Assembly (NCBI GenBank): GCA_946631855.1
Contig: CAMPAL010000008.1
Coordinates: 1-42,553 of the forward strand
Direction: 5' to 3'
Source: an uncultured Treponema sp.
Lineage (GTDB): Bacteria > Spirochaetota > Spirochaetia > Treponematales > Treponemataceae
DNA length: 42,553 nucleotides
The position numbers were made by a program, and so were the translations under genes. This document shows, in pieces, positions 7,338 through 15,817 of the stretch (position 1 is the first letter of the stretch; every line of letters begins with the position of its first letter). The notes beneath the pieces were generated by a model that saw nothing but the letters and a program-made list of their open reading frames with translations, was not told where the DNA came from and did not search any database.

Positions 7338-7641
7338 ATTCCTCTGTTTTTTCTTCATCATATTCATTGGTTTTTGAAAGAAAGTAACGGTTGTTTATTT
7401 CCACCACCAGAAGGGCACATCCAGAATAAGCAATATTTCCAACAAGACCAAAATCTCTGAAACAGGCTACAACTAAAAGACCTGCCGACATAAGATAAAT
7501 TACAGCTTTTCTAAGAATCATTCCTTTTGAAATGGTGGACGAATCTCTAAATCCATTTTTTTTTCCACGAATGAAAAACCAGATCATATCCAGCACAATC
7601 AAAATCACCATTACCAAAACTACAATTCTGTTTGTATGCAT
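7336..7641 (-). CDS. Small membrane protein of unknown function
   Basis: About 101 residues, not recognised. An N-terminal hydrophobic helix (RIVVLVMVILIVLDMIWFFI), a basic stretch (RGKKNGFR), then two hydrophobic segments (AVIYLMSAGLLVVACF and VGNIAYSGCALLVVEI) and an acidic tail (EYDEEKTEE). It is too small for an ECF S-component. ATG 7641 is preferred over the ATG at 7650 because AAGGG sits 9 bases before 7641 but directly abuts 7650. It overlaps no gene but follows the Nudix stop within 16 bases, so it is the third gene of the ECF-Nudix unit. The plus-strand terminator overlaps its 3' end. Confidence 0.6.
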   Translation of the reverse strand: MHTNRIVVLVMVILIVLDMIWFFIRGKKNGFRDSSTISKGMILRKAVIYLMSAGLLVVACFRDFGLVGNIAYSGCALLVVEINNRYFLSKTNEYDEEKTEE

Positions 7642-7656
7642 TTTTATCATCCCTTT

Positions 7657-8214
7657 TTATGAATTATTCTCAACGAATTTTCTTAAAGTCAATCTTGCAC
7701 TTTCAAAAGCCAAAGGCAGTTTTTCTACATCCTCTAAAGATGCAACTTTACAAGCCTGTAAGCCAGAAACTTCACTCTCCTGAGCTTTGAGACTGGAAAT
7801 AAAATCATCAATATCCTTAAAGTTTTCTGGCAAAGCTACAGTAAAAAATATGTCACAGGTTTTATATACAATGTTTTTATACGGATATGTATTAGGATTT
7901 GTACAAAGAAATTTTACAGCTTTTTCATCAATATCAACACCAATTTCTTCTCTGCATTCACGAACAATGGCTGATTCTGCACTTTCATCAAAATCGACAA
8001 AACCACCAGGAAGTGCAATAAATCCTTTTTTTGGTTCTTTTGCTCTTACTTCAAAAAGAACATTTTTATCTTTATCATAAATTATAATTCCAACGGCAGC
8101 GGCAACATTATTATAAAGATCGAATCCACAATCCCGGCAAATCCACTTACGAAGTCCAGGATTTTCAATATTCTTACTGCCACACATTGGACACATATTA
8201 AAAGCATTTGTCAT
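7657..8214 (-). CDS. Nudix hydrolase with N-terminal zinc ribbon
   Basis: Cytoplasmic pyrophosphohydrolase acting on a nucleoside diphosphate derivative; the substrate is unknown. An N-terminal zinc ribbon (CPMCG, then CRDCG about 20 residues on) precedes a Nudix fold with the box GGFVDFDESAESAIVRECREEIG, which has the required RE..EE residues. ATG 8214 overlaps the TGA of the ECF gene as ATGA and has GAGGTG 6 bases upstream, so I prefer it to a GTG at 8223. Translation is probably coupled to the ECF gene. The zinc ribbon resembles that of NudC-type enzymes, but the NudC signature downstream of the box was not recognised. Confidence 0.9.
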   Translation of the reverse strand: MTNAFNMCPMCGSKNIENPGLRKWICRDCGFDLYNNVAAAVGIIIYDKDKNVLFEVRAKEPKKGFIALPGGFVDFDESAESAIVRECREEIGVDIDEKAVKFLCTNPNTYPYKNIVYKTCDIFFTVALPENFKDIDDFISSLKAQESEVSGLQACKVASLEDVEKLPLAFESARLTLRKFVENNS

Positions 8215-10355
8215 TTGAAACACCTCATTGTGATTGCATCAGCCAGAGCTTCAGATTTTTTTATAGACTGAATGATTAAAGGTACCATTAAAGGTATGAT
8301 TGCCTTAATTTTTGCAAAAGTTCCCCTGGCCCTGCCCAGTCCCCCTCTTATTATCTGAGTTTTGATGATTGAAGAAGCTTCGTCCACCAGCACAGGAATA
8401 AATCTGAAAATAATTTCAATTATAAGTATAAGATAACGGACTGGAATTTTAATCCATTTTAACGGAGTTAAAAGAATATTCAAACCATCAATCAGGTCGT
8501 GCTCAGGAGTAGAAATAAAAAATGCAGAAATACAGGCAAGAGAAGAATAAGTTCTTAAAATAGTGGCAATACAAAACTTTATTTTTGAAGGAGTAATTGT
8601 AAACCATTTCCAGTTTGTATATCTTACTTCGTCTGCTAAAGGTGCATGGAAAATCAACTGGAAGACTGAAAAAAACAAGAGGAAAGGCAGGATTTTAAGC
8701 CAGGCTATACATAAATTTTTAAAACTGAATCCGCAAAGTAAACAGTAAATCAGAGAAAGGCCAAGAAAACCTGCACATAATTCAAGAGGCCTTAAAGCAA
8801 GTGAAAATACGAACATTGTCAGAAATAAGAGGATTCTTAAAACTGCCGGTATTTTTTCCACCAGCGATTTGTTTTTTTTCTTTGAACCGGAAAGGCCTGC
8901 CGAAGTATTCCTTAAAGAAGAAAGCATCGAGACGGTGGAAGGAACTTCTACCTGTGAAAAAGACTCGCTTTCTTTTGCCTGAGATAAGGCACAGCTGTCA
9001 TTTACAATTTTTCCTGCCTCAATCTGAATTTCCCTGTCAGCAAAATCAGCTTCATCTCTTTTGTGTGTACTAAAAAGGATTGTTTTTCCTTCTGAGGCAA
9101 GTTTTCTGAACATATTTAAAACTTCGTTTCTTGCACGGCTATCAAGCCCTGCTGTAGGTTCATCAAACAAAAGTACATCTGCATCTAAAGCAAGAATTCC
9201 TGCAATTGAAAGTCGTCTCTGTTCACCACCTGACAGGGCAAAGGTTTTCCTTTCCGCAAAAGTTTCAAACGGAAGAGCCGCATCATCCATCGATTTTTTT
9301 ACAAGTTCTTTTAAAACCTTACCACTTTTCCCCTGATTTCTTGGACCAAATGCTACATCATCTGCGGCAAATGCTTCAAAAAGAGCAGCCTTTGCATTCT
9401 GAAGTGCTAAAACAGGCCGTCCTTCCGCTTTTATACTTACACCAGGAGTTTCTTCCGCTTTCAGAAGGCCTGCACACAATTCAAGAATGGTAGACTTTCC
9501 GGCTCCAGAAGGGCCTGTAAGCGCGGTGATACTTCCTTTGTAAAGATCAAAATTGATATTTGAAACTCCATGTTTTTTTTCAGAAGAATCATAAGAAAAA
9601 TTTAACTCTCTTACCGACAAAGTTTTTTCTTTATTTTCACGTTGAGCAAGGACAGATTTATCACAAACAGGAAGAGGCTTGCCTTCTATTCTGAAAAGAT
9701 TATCAGGATTTTCAAAAAATGCCCGCTTAGTTCCGTAAAAGAAAACCTTCCCGTTTTCCATTCCAATTACAGTATCCGCTTCTTTTACAACCTCAATATC
9801 ATGAGTGATTTGGATAATAGTATTTCCACATTTGTGCCAGTATTTTACAAAATCAAGAATTTCCCTTCTGGAAACAGGATCTAGCATAGAAATAGCTTCA
9901 TCAAGAATTAAAATTTCTGGTCTTAAAGCAATTACTCCGCTAAGAGCAATTTTCTGAGTCTGACCAAGAGAAAGTGCCGAACTTGAAGAAGAGGCTCTGT
10001 CCAGCATATCAACAATATTTAATGATTCTATAGTTCTTAATTCAACTTCACTTTTAGAAAGCCCAAGATTTTGAGGACCAAAAGCAGTATCCCGGGAAAC
10101 AAGTCCGCTCACCAGCTGATCTTTTGGATGCTGAAAAACAATTCCTATCTGCTGATTTTTTTCTACAAGAATTTCCCCAGAATCAGGATTTTCCAGGCCA
10201 CACAAAAGTCTCGCAATCGTACTCTTTCCGCTTCCGTTATAACCAATAATTGCGGTGTAGGCACCTTTTTCAATGGCGAAAGAAACGTCATCCACCGCGT
10301 TACGTTTACTCTGAGGATATTTAAATATTAGATTTTTAACAGAAATTACGCTCAA
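8211..10355 (-). CDS. Fused ECF energy-coupling module: EcfA-EcfA-EcfT in one protein
   Basis: 714 residues combining all three subunits of an energy-coupling-factor transporter. ATPase 1: Walker A GYNGSGKST (38-46), signature LSLGQ (129-133), Walker B ILILDE (148-153), H185. ATPase 2: Walker A GPSGAGKST (281-289), LSGGE (374-378), VLLFDE (394-399), H431. After a Ser/Lys-rich linker (about 465-500), residues 500-714 are EcfT, with several membrane helices and a coupling-helix ARG (676-678). The first signature is off-consensus (Leu for Gly), so the two sites may be unequal. The module energises vitamin or metal uptake with a separate S-component; none is adjacent. The start is TTG without a ribosome site, about 10 bases from a -10 box. 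Confidence 0.92.
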   Translation of the reverse strand: MSVISVKNLIFKYPQSKRNAVDDVSFAIEKGAYTAIIGYNGSGKSTIARLLCGLENPDSGEILVEKNQQIGIVFQHPKDQLVSGLVSRDTAFGPQNLGLSKSEVELRTIESLNIVDMLDRASSSSSALSLGQTQKIALSGVIALRPEILILDEAISMLDPVSRREILDFVKYWHKCGNTIIQITHDIEVVKEADTVIGMENGKVFFYGTKRAFFENPDNLFRIEGKPLPVCDKSVLAQRENKEKTLSVRELNFSYDSSEKKHGVSNINFDLYKGSITALTGPSGAGKSTILELCAGLLKAEETPGVSIKAEGRPVLALQNAKAALFEAFAADDVAFGPRNQGKSGKVLKELVKKSMDDAALPFETFAERKTFALSGGEQRRLSIAGILALDADVLLFDEPTAGLDSRARNEVLNMFRKLASEGKTILFSTHKRDEADFADREIQIEAGKIVNDSCALSQAKESESFSQVEVPSTVSMLSSLRNTSAGLSGSKKKNKSLVEKIPAVLRILLFLTMFVFSLALRPLELCAGFLGLSLIYCLLCGFSFKNLCIAWLKILPFLLFFSVFQLIFHAPLADEVRYTNWKWFTITPSKIKFCIATILRTYSSLACISAFFISTPEHDLIDGLNILLTPLKWIKIPVRYLILIIEIIFRFIPVLVDEASSIIKTQIIRGGLGRARGTFAKIKAIIPLMVPLIIQSIKKSEALADAITMRCFK

Positions 10356-10364
10356 TTTTTGGGA

Positions 10365-10393
10365 ATTATAATCTACATTTTGACAGTTGTCTA
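10365..10393 (-). promoter_or_regulatory. Promoter of the ECF-Nudix unit
   Basis: On the minus strand, TAGACA (10388-10393), a 17-base spacer and TATAAT (10365-10370). The start codon TTG (10355) is only 9 bases beyond, so the leader is almost absent. The -35 lies inside the inverted repeat 10389-10401 shared with the divergent lacI promoter. Confidence 0.65.
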
Positions 10394-10409
10394 CTTTAGA
10401 CGTTATACT
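10380..10409 (+). promoter_or_regulatory. Promoter of the second lacI gene, leaderless geometry
   Basis: TTGACA (10380-10385), an 18-base spacer and TATACT (10404-10409). ATG 10417 follows after 7 bases, so the transcript would start at the A of the start codon or one base away. Confidence 0.7.
10389..10401. promoter_or_regulatory. Inverted-repeat operator shared by two divergent promoters
   Basis: GTCTA-CTT-TAGAC lies in the spacer of the lacI promoter and over the -35 of the ECF promoter. A repressor bound here would occlude both, so the adjacent LacI protein is the natural candidate. That assignment is inferred from position. Confidence 0.55.
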
Positions 10410-10416
10410 AATTCCA

Positions 10417-11454
10417 ATGATTACGCTTAAAGAAATTGCTCAACAATGTAATGTTTCTATCGCAACTGTATCCAATATTTTGAATGGAAAAGCAAAAGTT
10501 TCGAACGAGACTAAAGAAAGAGTTTTACAGATTATAAAAGAAACCGGCTATAAACCAAACTACATGGCTCGGCTTTTAAGGGCTAACAAAACCAGAACAA
10601 TTGGCGTCCTTGTTGATGATCTTACAGAATTCTCTTCTCCATTGATTGTTGATGGAATAATGACATATCTGGAAGAACACAATTACAAAACAATTCTTGA
10701 AAATCTTCGTTTCTATTCAAAATGGGGACGTGACTGGTATGAAAATGCAGATTATAAAAAGTCTGTTTACCAGGCTTTCCAGGAATTTTCTTCAATAAAG
10801 GTGGATGGAATCATTTATGTTTCAGGCCACGAAAGAAATATCAACATTATTCCAGAAGAATTCAATATTCCTACCGTAATTAGTTATGCCTTTTCTGACA
10901 GTCAAAACTTTTCTTCTGTTCTTATTGATGATTTTGACGGGGCTTACAAACTGACTGAATATCTTATAAAAAAAGGACACAAAAAGATTGCCCTGGTTCA
11001 GGGAATTGAAGGAAACATTCATACCGAAGAAAGACTAAGAGGTTTTAAAGCCGCTTTAAAAGACTATAAGCTGGAGGCAGATCCAAATCTTATGTTTCCA
11101 GGCATCTGGTTTCCTGAATCTGGTTATGAGGCCTGCAAAAAACTGATAGAATCAAAAAAAGATTTTTCTGCCATCTTCTGTTTCAACGACCTTATGGCAG
11201 CAGGCGTATACAAATATCTGACAGAAAATAATCTGCAGGTTGGAAAAGACATTTCTGTTGTTGGTTTTGATAACCGTACAATTGCAGAAGAACTTATTCC
11301 ATCCCTCACAACAATGGAAATTCCATTAAAAGAAGTTGGAATTTCTACAGCGAAAGAACTGCTTGATCAAATGACATCCGAAGAAGACTTCCAAAAACAG
11401 AAAATTTACATCAAATGTAACCTGATTGAAAGAGCTTCGGTTTCAAATAAATAA
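10417..11454 (+). CDS. LacI-family transcriptional regulator
   Basis: Repressor of 346 residues with the N-terminal helix-turn-helix LKEIAQQCNVSIATVSNILNG, hinge YKPNYMARLLRAN, and a C-terminal effector domain of the ribose-binding type (TRTIGVLVDD, DFSAIFCFNDLMAAGVYKYL, VGFDNRTIAEELIPSLTTM). ATG 10417 is chosen because the helix-turn-helix begins directly after it; the in-frame TTG at 10387 lies within the promoter. It diverges from the ECF gene, with the operator between them. An aminopeptidase follows within 21 bases and may be cotranscribed. The effector is unknown; control of an ECF system by a LacI protein is unusual. Confidence 0.9.
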   Translation: MITLKEIAQQCNVSIATVSNILNGKAKVSNETKERVLQIIKETGYKPNYMARLLRANKTRTIGVLVDDLTEFSSPLIVDGIMTYLEEHNYKTILENLRFYSKWGRDWYENADYKKSVYQAFQEFSSIKVDGIIYVSGHERNINIIPEEFNIPTVISYAFSDSQNFSSVLIDDFDGAYKLTEYLIKKGHKKIALVQGIEGNIHTEERLRGFKAALKDYKLEADPNLMFPGIWFPESGYEACKKLIESKKDFSAIFCFNDLMAAGVYKYLTENNLQVGKDISVVGFDNRTIAEELIPSLTTMEIPLKEVGISTAKELLDQMTSEEDFQKQKIYIKCNLIERASVSNK

Positions 11455-11474
11455 ATTCTACCATGGAGGATAAT

Positions 11475-12821
11475 ATGAACGAAAGCTTAATAGTTGATTA
11501 CAAAAACTTTCTGAACAACGGTAAGACAGAACGTGAATGCGTTTCACAAATCATTAAACAGGCCGAAAAAAAAGGCTACAAAGATATTTCTAAATTCAAA
11601 AAACTCAAACCTGGTGATAAAGTTTACATCACAAAAATGAATAAGGCAGTTGCCCTTTTCCAGATTGGTCTTGAACCTGTCGAAGACGGACTGAACATTC
11701 TTGGTGCCCACATTGATTCACCAAGACTGGATGCAAAACAAAATCCACTTTACGAAAAAGACAACATCACTTATTTGAACACCCACTATTATGGTGGAAT
11801 CAAAAAATATCAGTGGACAACAATTCCTCTTGCAATTCATGGTTTAGTCTGCAAAAAAGATGGAAGTTCTGTAAATGTTGTAATTGGTGAAAATAATGAT
11901 GAACCAGTTTTCTGCATTTCTGACATTCTTCCACATCTTGCCCAGGAACAAATGAAAGATAAAGCCAGCGATTTTATTAAAGGCGAAGATCTTGATGTTC
12001 TGATGGGATCTGTAAATCCTTCTAAACACAACGACGAAAAAGACAAGAAAGCAGAAAAAGAAAAGAGTAAAAAAGTTATTCTTGGACTTTTAAAAGAAAT
12101 GTACGGTATTGAAGAAGAAGATCTTCAGTCTGCTGAACTTGAAATTGTACCAGCCGGAAAAGCCCGTGACATGGGTCTGGATCGTTCAATGATTCTTGGT
12201 TATGGCCAGGATGACCGTTCATGTGCTTTTGCATCTTTTGCCGCAATGCTGGAAGTAAATGCAGGAGCCAGAACTACCTGCTGTCTTTGTGTTGATAAAG
12301 AAGAAATCGGTTCGGTTGGTGCAACAGGTATGGCATCAAATCTTTTTGAAAACATGGTTTCTGAAATAATTATCAGAACAAATGCAAGCTACAGTGATAT
12401 TGATTTACGCCGCTGTCTTGCTAATTCCTACATGCTTTCTTCAGATGTAAATGCTGCTTACGACCCATTAAATGCAGGTCTTTATGATAAAGATAATGCA
12501 AGCTTCTTAGGTGGTGGAGTTACTTTCCAGAAATACACAGGAAGTCGTGGAAAATCAGGGGCTTCAGATGCAAATCCAGAATTTGTTGCAAAAGTAAGAG
12601 CCGCTATGTACGATGCAAATGTAAACTACCAGATGGCAGAACTTGGAAAAGTAGACCAGGGTGGTGGAGGAACTATTGCTTACCATGCCGCCCGCTACGG
12701 AATGAATGTTCTTGATGCAGGAGTTGCAGTTTTAAGTATGCATGCTCCATGGGAAATTACCAGCAAAGAGGATATTTGCCAGATGTTCGAATGCTGCAAG
12801 GCATTTTTAATAATCAAATAA
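11475..12821 (+). CDS. apeB: M18-family metalloaminopeptidase
   Basis: Cytoplasmic zinc aminopeptidase (aspartyl aminopeptidase type), about 448 residues. Metal and catalytic blocks: LGAHIDSPRLDAK, GYGQDDRSCAFA, DKEEIGSVGATGM, SDVNAAYDPLNAG, and the C-terminal ending in LSMHAPWEITSKED with its metal histidine. ATG 11475 is preferred: the earlier ATG (11463) contains the GGAGG that serves 11475 at 7 bases. It follows lacI closely and ends at a strong bidirectional terminator. A role in turning over imported peptides is inference. Confidence 0.93.
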   Translation: MNESLIVDYKNFLNNGKTERECVSQIIKQAEKKGYKDISKFKKLKPGDKVYITKMNKAVALFQIGLEPVEDGLNILGAHIDSPRLDAKQNPLYEKDNITYLNTHYYGGIKKYQWTTIPLAIHGLVCKKDGSSVNVVIGENNDEPVFCISDILPHLAQEQMKDKASDFIKGEDLDVLMGSVNPSKHNDEKDKKAEKEKSKKVILGLLKEMYGIEEEDLQSAELEIVPAGKARDMGLDRSMILGYGQDDRSCAFASFAAMLEVNAGARTTCCLCVDKEEIGSVGATGMASNLFENMVSEIIIRTNASYSDIDLRRCLANSYMLSSDVNAAYDPLNAGLYDKDNASFLGGGVTFQKYTGSRGKSGASDANPEFVAKVRAAMYDANVNYQMAELGKVDQGGGGTIAYHAARYGMNVLDAGVAVLSMHAPWEITSKEDICQMFECCKAFLIIK

Positions 12822-12837
12822 TAATCGTTCAACAAAA

Positions 12838-12871
12838 AAAGGGATTTTGAAGTTTTCTTCAAAATCCCTTT
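12838..12871. terminator. Bidirectional intrinsic terminator between apeB and parB
   Basis: GGGATTTTGAAG (12841-12852) and CTTCAAAATCCC (12857-12868) pair perfectly around TTTT, extended by AAA/TTT on both sides. Confidence 0.88.
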
Positions 12872-12898
12872 CTCATTAACAACATCTTAGAAGTATCT

Positions 12899-13840
12899 TT
12901 ATTTTTTAGACATCAAAACATCGTAAATACGGTCAAAATCTTTTCTTGTATCAAAACCAATTACAATCGAACCTTTATTTATATCACCTTTTAAACTTAC
13001 GTCTCTGGTTCCAAAAATATTTCTTAATTCCTGTTCAAACTGTAAAATATCAGCATCTTTTTTTACTTTTGGTTTTTCTTCTTTAGCTTTTTTGGCAGCC
13101 CTTCCACCACCGTTGTATTCTTCTGCAAGCGCTTCTGCTTCGCGAACAGAAAGACCATTTCCAACAATCTTTCCGTACATAACGCGCATATCAGCATCAT
13201 TCTTAACCATAAGAAGGGCACGGGCATGCCCAGAAGTTATCTGTCCGCTGGAAAGGGAACGCTGAATATCTTCTGGAAGTTTTAACAAACGAATTGAATT
13301 GGCAACTGTAGCACGAGCTTTTCCGACTCTTTTTGCAACTTCTTCCTGAGTCAAATCGCCCATCTGAATTAAATTATAATAAGCAGTAGCTTCTTCTATT
13401 GGATTTAAGTCGGCACGCTGAATATTTTCAATAAGTGCCATTTCAAGTTTCTGCTGTTCATCAAACTTTCTAAGCTGAACAGGAACCTGAGTAAGACCAG
13501 CCATTTTTGCGGCACGAGTACGGCGTTCACCTGCAATAATGTAGAATGTACCATCACCGGCATCTTCAATAATGATTGGCTGAAGAATTCCATTCATCTT
13601 GATAGAATCACAAAGTTCTTCAAGCTTTTTAGGATCAAACTCTATACGAGGCTGTTTTGGATTAGGACGTAAAAGAGCTGGATCAATCCACAAACTGCCA
13701 TCAGCTTCAGAAGTAATAGCAGAAGGTAAATCTCTTGTATCAGTTTTTGTTGCACCAGTAACAATTGCCACTTCTTCAGAGGCTCTGGCATTATCACCTA
13801 ATAAGGCACCAAGTCCTTTTCCTAATCCATTTTTAGCCAC
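12899..13840 (-). CDS. parB: Chromosome-partitioning protein ParB
   Basis: CTP-dependent DNA clamp that loads at parS sites and works with ParA in chromosome segregation. 313 residues. It starts with the usual AKNGLGKGLGALLGD; the ParB/Srx CTPase domain has PNPKQPRIEFD and GERRTRAAKMAG; the helix-turn-helix is TQEEVAKRVGKARATVANSIRLLKLP; the C-terminus is a dimerisation domain. Its start overlaps the parA stop by 8 bases, so translation is probably coupled. I found no consensus parS site in the window. Confidence 0.96.
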   Translation of the reverse strand: MAKNGLGKGLGALLGDNARASEEVAIVTGATKTDTRDLPSAITSEADGSLWIDPALLRPNPKQPRIEFDPKKLEELCDSIKMNGILQPIIIEDAGDGTFYIIAGERRTRAAKMAGLTQVPVQLRKFDEQQKLEMALIENIQRADLNPIEEATAYYNLIQMGDLTQEEVAKRVGKARATVANSIRLLKLPEDIQRSLSSGQITSGHARALLMVKNDADMRVMYGKIVGNGLSVREAEALAEEYNGGGRAAKKAKEEKPKVKKDADILQFEQELRNIFGTRDVSLKGDINKGSIVIGFDTRKDFDRIYDVLMSKK

Positions 13841-14588
13841 GACGGATCACCTCTTCTGCTAATTTAGCATAACTGCGGGCACCCACACAGGATGGATCAT
13901 ACTTACAAATTGGGAGTCCGTGAGATGGAGCTTCAGAAAGTCTGACATTTCTTGGGATAATTGTATTGAAAACTACATCTTTGAAATAAGATTTAACCTG
14001 CATAACAACGTCCTGAGCAAGACGAGTACGGGAATCATACATTGTAAAGAAAATTCCACCAATCTTAAGACTTGGATTAATACCTTTCTGAACCTTCTGT
14101 ACAGTCTGCAAAAGAAGAGTAATTCCTTCGAGAGCGAAATATTCACACTGCATTGGAACCAGAACAGAATCTGCAGCTGCAAGTCCATTCAAAGTTAAAA
14201 TTCCAAGTGATGGAGGACAGTCAATCAAAATATAATCATATTTGTCTTTTAAAGGTGCAAGTGCATTTTTAAGATAGAACTCTCTATCCTTCTGATCTGC
14301 AAGTTCGATTGAAACACCAGACAAATCAATTGAGGCACTAATAGCATCAAGGCCTTCTACAGGAGTATGCTTTACACAATCTTCGGCAGAAACCTGTTCT
14401 GCAAGCAACTCATAAACTGTAGGCTTATCTTTAGAAACACCTACACCACTAGACATATTTCCCTGGGAGTCGAAATCGACCAAAAGAACTTTTTTACCAG
14501 CGAGAGCGATGTAAGCTCCAATATTAATAGCAGAAGTTGTTTTACCAACACCACCTTTCTGATTTACAAATACAATACACTTTCCCAT
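13833..14588 (-). CDS. parA: Chromosome-partitioning ATPase ParA (Soj-like)
   Basis: Deviant Walker ATPase of 251 residues that binds the nucleoid and drives ParB-parS complexes apart. P-loop KGGVGKTTSAINI (11-23), the VDFDSQGN block, and ILIDCPPSLGILTLNGL. It is the short Soj type without an N-terminal DNA-binding extension. No ribosome site precedes ATG 14588, and a TATATT (14596-14601) ends 7 bases upstream, so this may be another leaderless message, although the -35 is poor. It diverges from the methyltransferase gene. Confidence 0.96.
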   Translation of the reverse strand: MGKCIVFVNQKGGVGKTTSAINIGAYIALAGKKVLLVDFDSQGNMSSGVGVSKDKPTVYELLAEQVSAEDCVKHTPVEGLDAISASIDLSGVSIELADQKDREFYLKNALAPLKDKYDYILIDCPPSLGILTLNGLAAADSVLVPMQCEYFALEGITLLLQTVQKVQKGINPSLKIGGIFFTMYDSRTRLAQDVVMQVKSYFKDVVFNTIIPRNVRLSEAPSHGLPICKYDPSCVGARSYAKLAEEVIRRG

Positions 14589-14644
14589 AAAGTCTAATAT
14601 ATCATTTTTAGTTAAAATAGTATACTCTGAAGATAAGAGGTCAT

Positions 14645-15817
14645 ATGATTATTTCTGTCACACTTTCAAAACCAAATTCAAATGTTGAAGAAGAACTTGG
14701 AAAAGCTTTTGAAAAAATAAAGATTAAGATTGAAAATTCTGCCAGGGGAACCGGCTATTTTGCAGAAATGTTCACCAAAACTCAGGTTTTCCACCAGCAT
14801 TTTACAGAAGCTCAACTTCAGGACTTCCTTGAAAAACACGCAGGAAAAACTTTTAAAAACTGTGTTGAAAGAAGTGGCACCAGCGAAATTACAATAATGG
14901 CCAGCAAAAAGGGAAAAATTACCAGACTTGAAAGGCCTTTACCTCAAAATCAGAAAGAAAATGCTTCTTCGGGCAGCTTAAAAATCCTTCCAGCCGCTAA
15001 ACAGAAAAACTATCTTTTGTCAGAAGGAAATCCTGTTCCATTCTTAATTTTACTGGGACTTATGACCAGCGATGGAAAAGTTATTAAATCAAAATATGAT
15101 AAATTCCGTCAGATTAACCGTTTTTTGGAATTTATTGATGATATTTTGCCGGAAGTCCTGAACCTTAAAAAAAATTCCGGAGAAAATGAAAACTCTCCTG
15201 TAAGAATTGCAGATTTTGGATGTGGAAAATCATATCTTACTTTTGCAGTGCATTATTATCTTACCCAGATAAAAAAAATTCCCTGCATGATAGAAGGCCT
15301 GGACTTAAAGGAAGATGTAATTAAATACTGTAATGATATTACAAAAAAACTTGATCTTAAAAACTTAATTTTCCACACAGGAAACATTTCTGACTATTCT
15401 GGAAAAGAAAATCCTGATATTGTAATCACCCTGCACGCCTGCGATACAGCCACAGATTTTGCCCTGAAATATGCCGTAGAAAGAAATGCAAAGGCAATTT
15501 TAAGTGTGCCATGCTGTCAGCATCAGGTGAATCAGCAGTTAAGCAAAGAAAAAAACTTTCCAAAAGAATTTGAAGCACTGATGGAATGGGGCATTATAAG
15601 GGAAAAATTTTCATCTCTGGTAACAGATGCTCTTCGTGGAAAATGGCTGGAAAATCAAAACTATAAAGTTCAGATGCTGGAATTTATAGATATGGAACAT
15701 ACTCCAAAAAACATTCTTATTAGAGCAGTAAAAAACAAAAACACTGATAGAAAGCCTGAAAAAAACAGTCCTGAACTTTTACAGGCCCTCAAAATCAGTC
15801 CGGAAATCTGGAAATAA
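14645..15817 (+). CDS. SAM-dependent methyltransferase (Methyltransf_32-like)
   Basis: Class I methyltransferase of 390 residues. The SAM-binding motif I is IADFGCGKSYLTFAVHYYL (about 187-205), with IEGLDLKEDVIKYC next, ITLHACDTATD as motif IV, and the characteristic LSVPCCQHQVN. That last block is shared with the Methyltransf_32/TRM13-related group, so an RNA substrate is possible but not shown. The N-terminal 120 residues are not recognised. AAGAGG precedes the ATG. It ends exactly where the minus-strand carboxypeptidase gene ends, with no base between the two stop codons. Confidence 0.8.
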   Translation: MIISVTLSKPNSNVEEELGKAFEKIKIKIENSARGTGYFAEMFTKTQVFHQHFTEAQLQDFLEKHAGKTFKNCVERSGTSEITIMASKKGKITRLERPLPQNQKENASSGSLKILPAAKQKNYLLSEGNPVPFLILLGLMTSDGKVIKSKYDKFRQINRFLEFIDDILPEVLNLKKNSGENENSPVRIADFGCGKSYLTFAVHYYLTQIKKIPCMIEGLDLKEDVIKYCNDITKKLDLKNLIFHTGNISDYSGKENPDIVITLHACDTATDFALKYAVERNAKAILSVPCCQHQVNQQLSKEKNFPKEFEALMEWGIIREKFSSLVTDALRGKWLENQNYKVQMLEFIDMEHTPKNILIRAVKNKNTDRKPEKNSPELLQALKISPEIWK

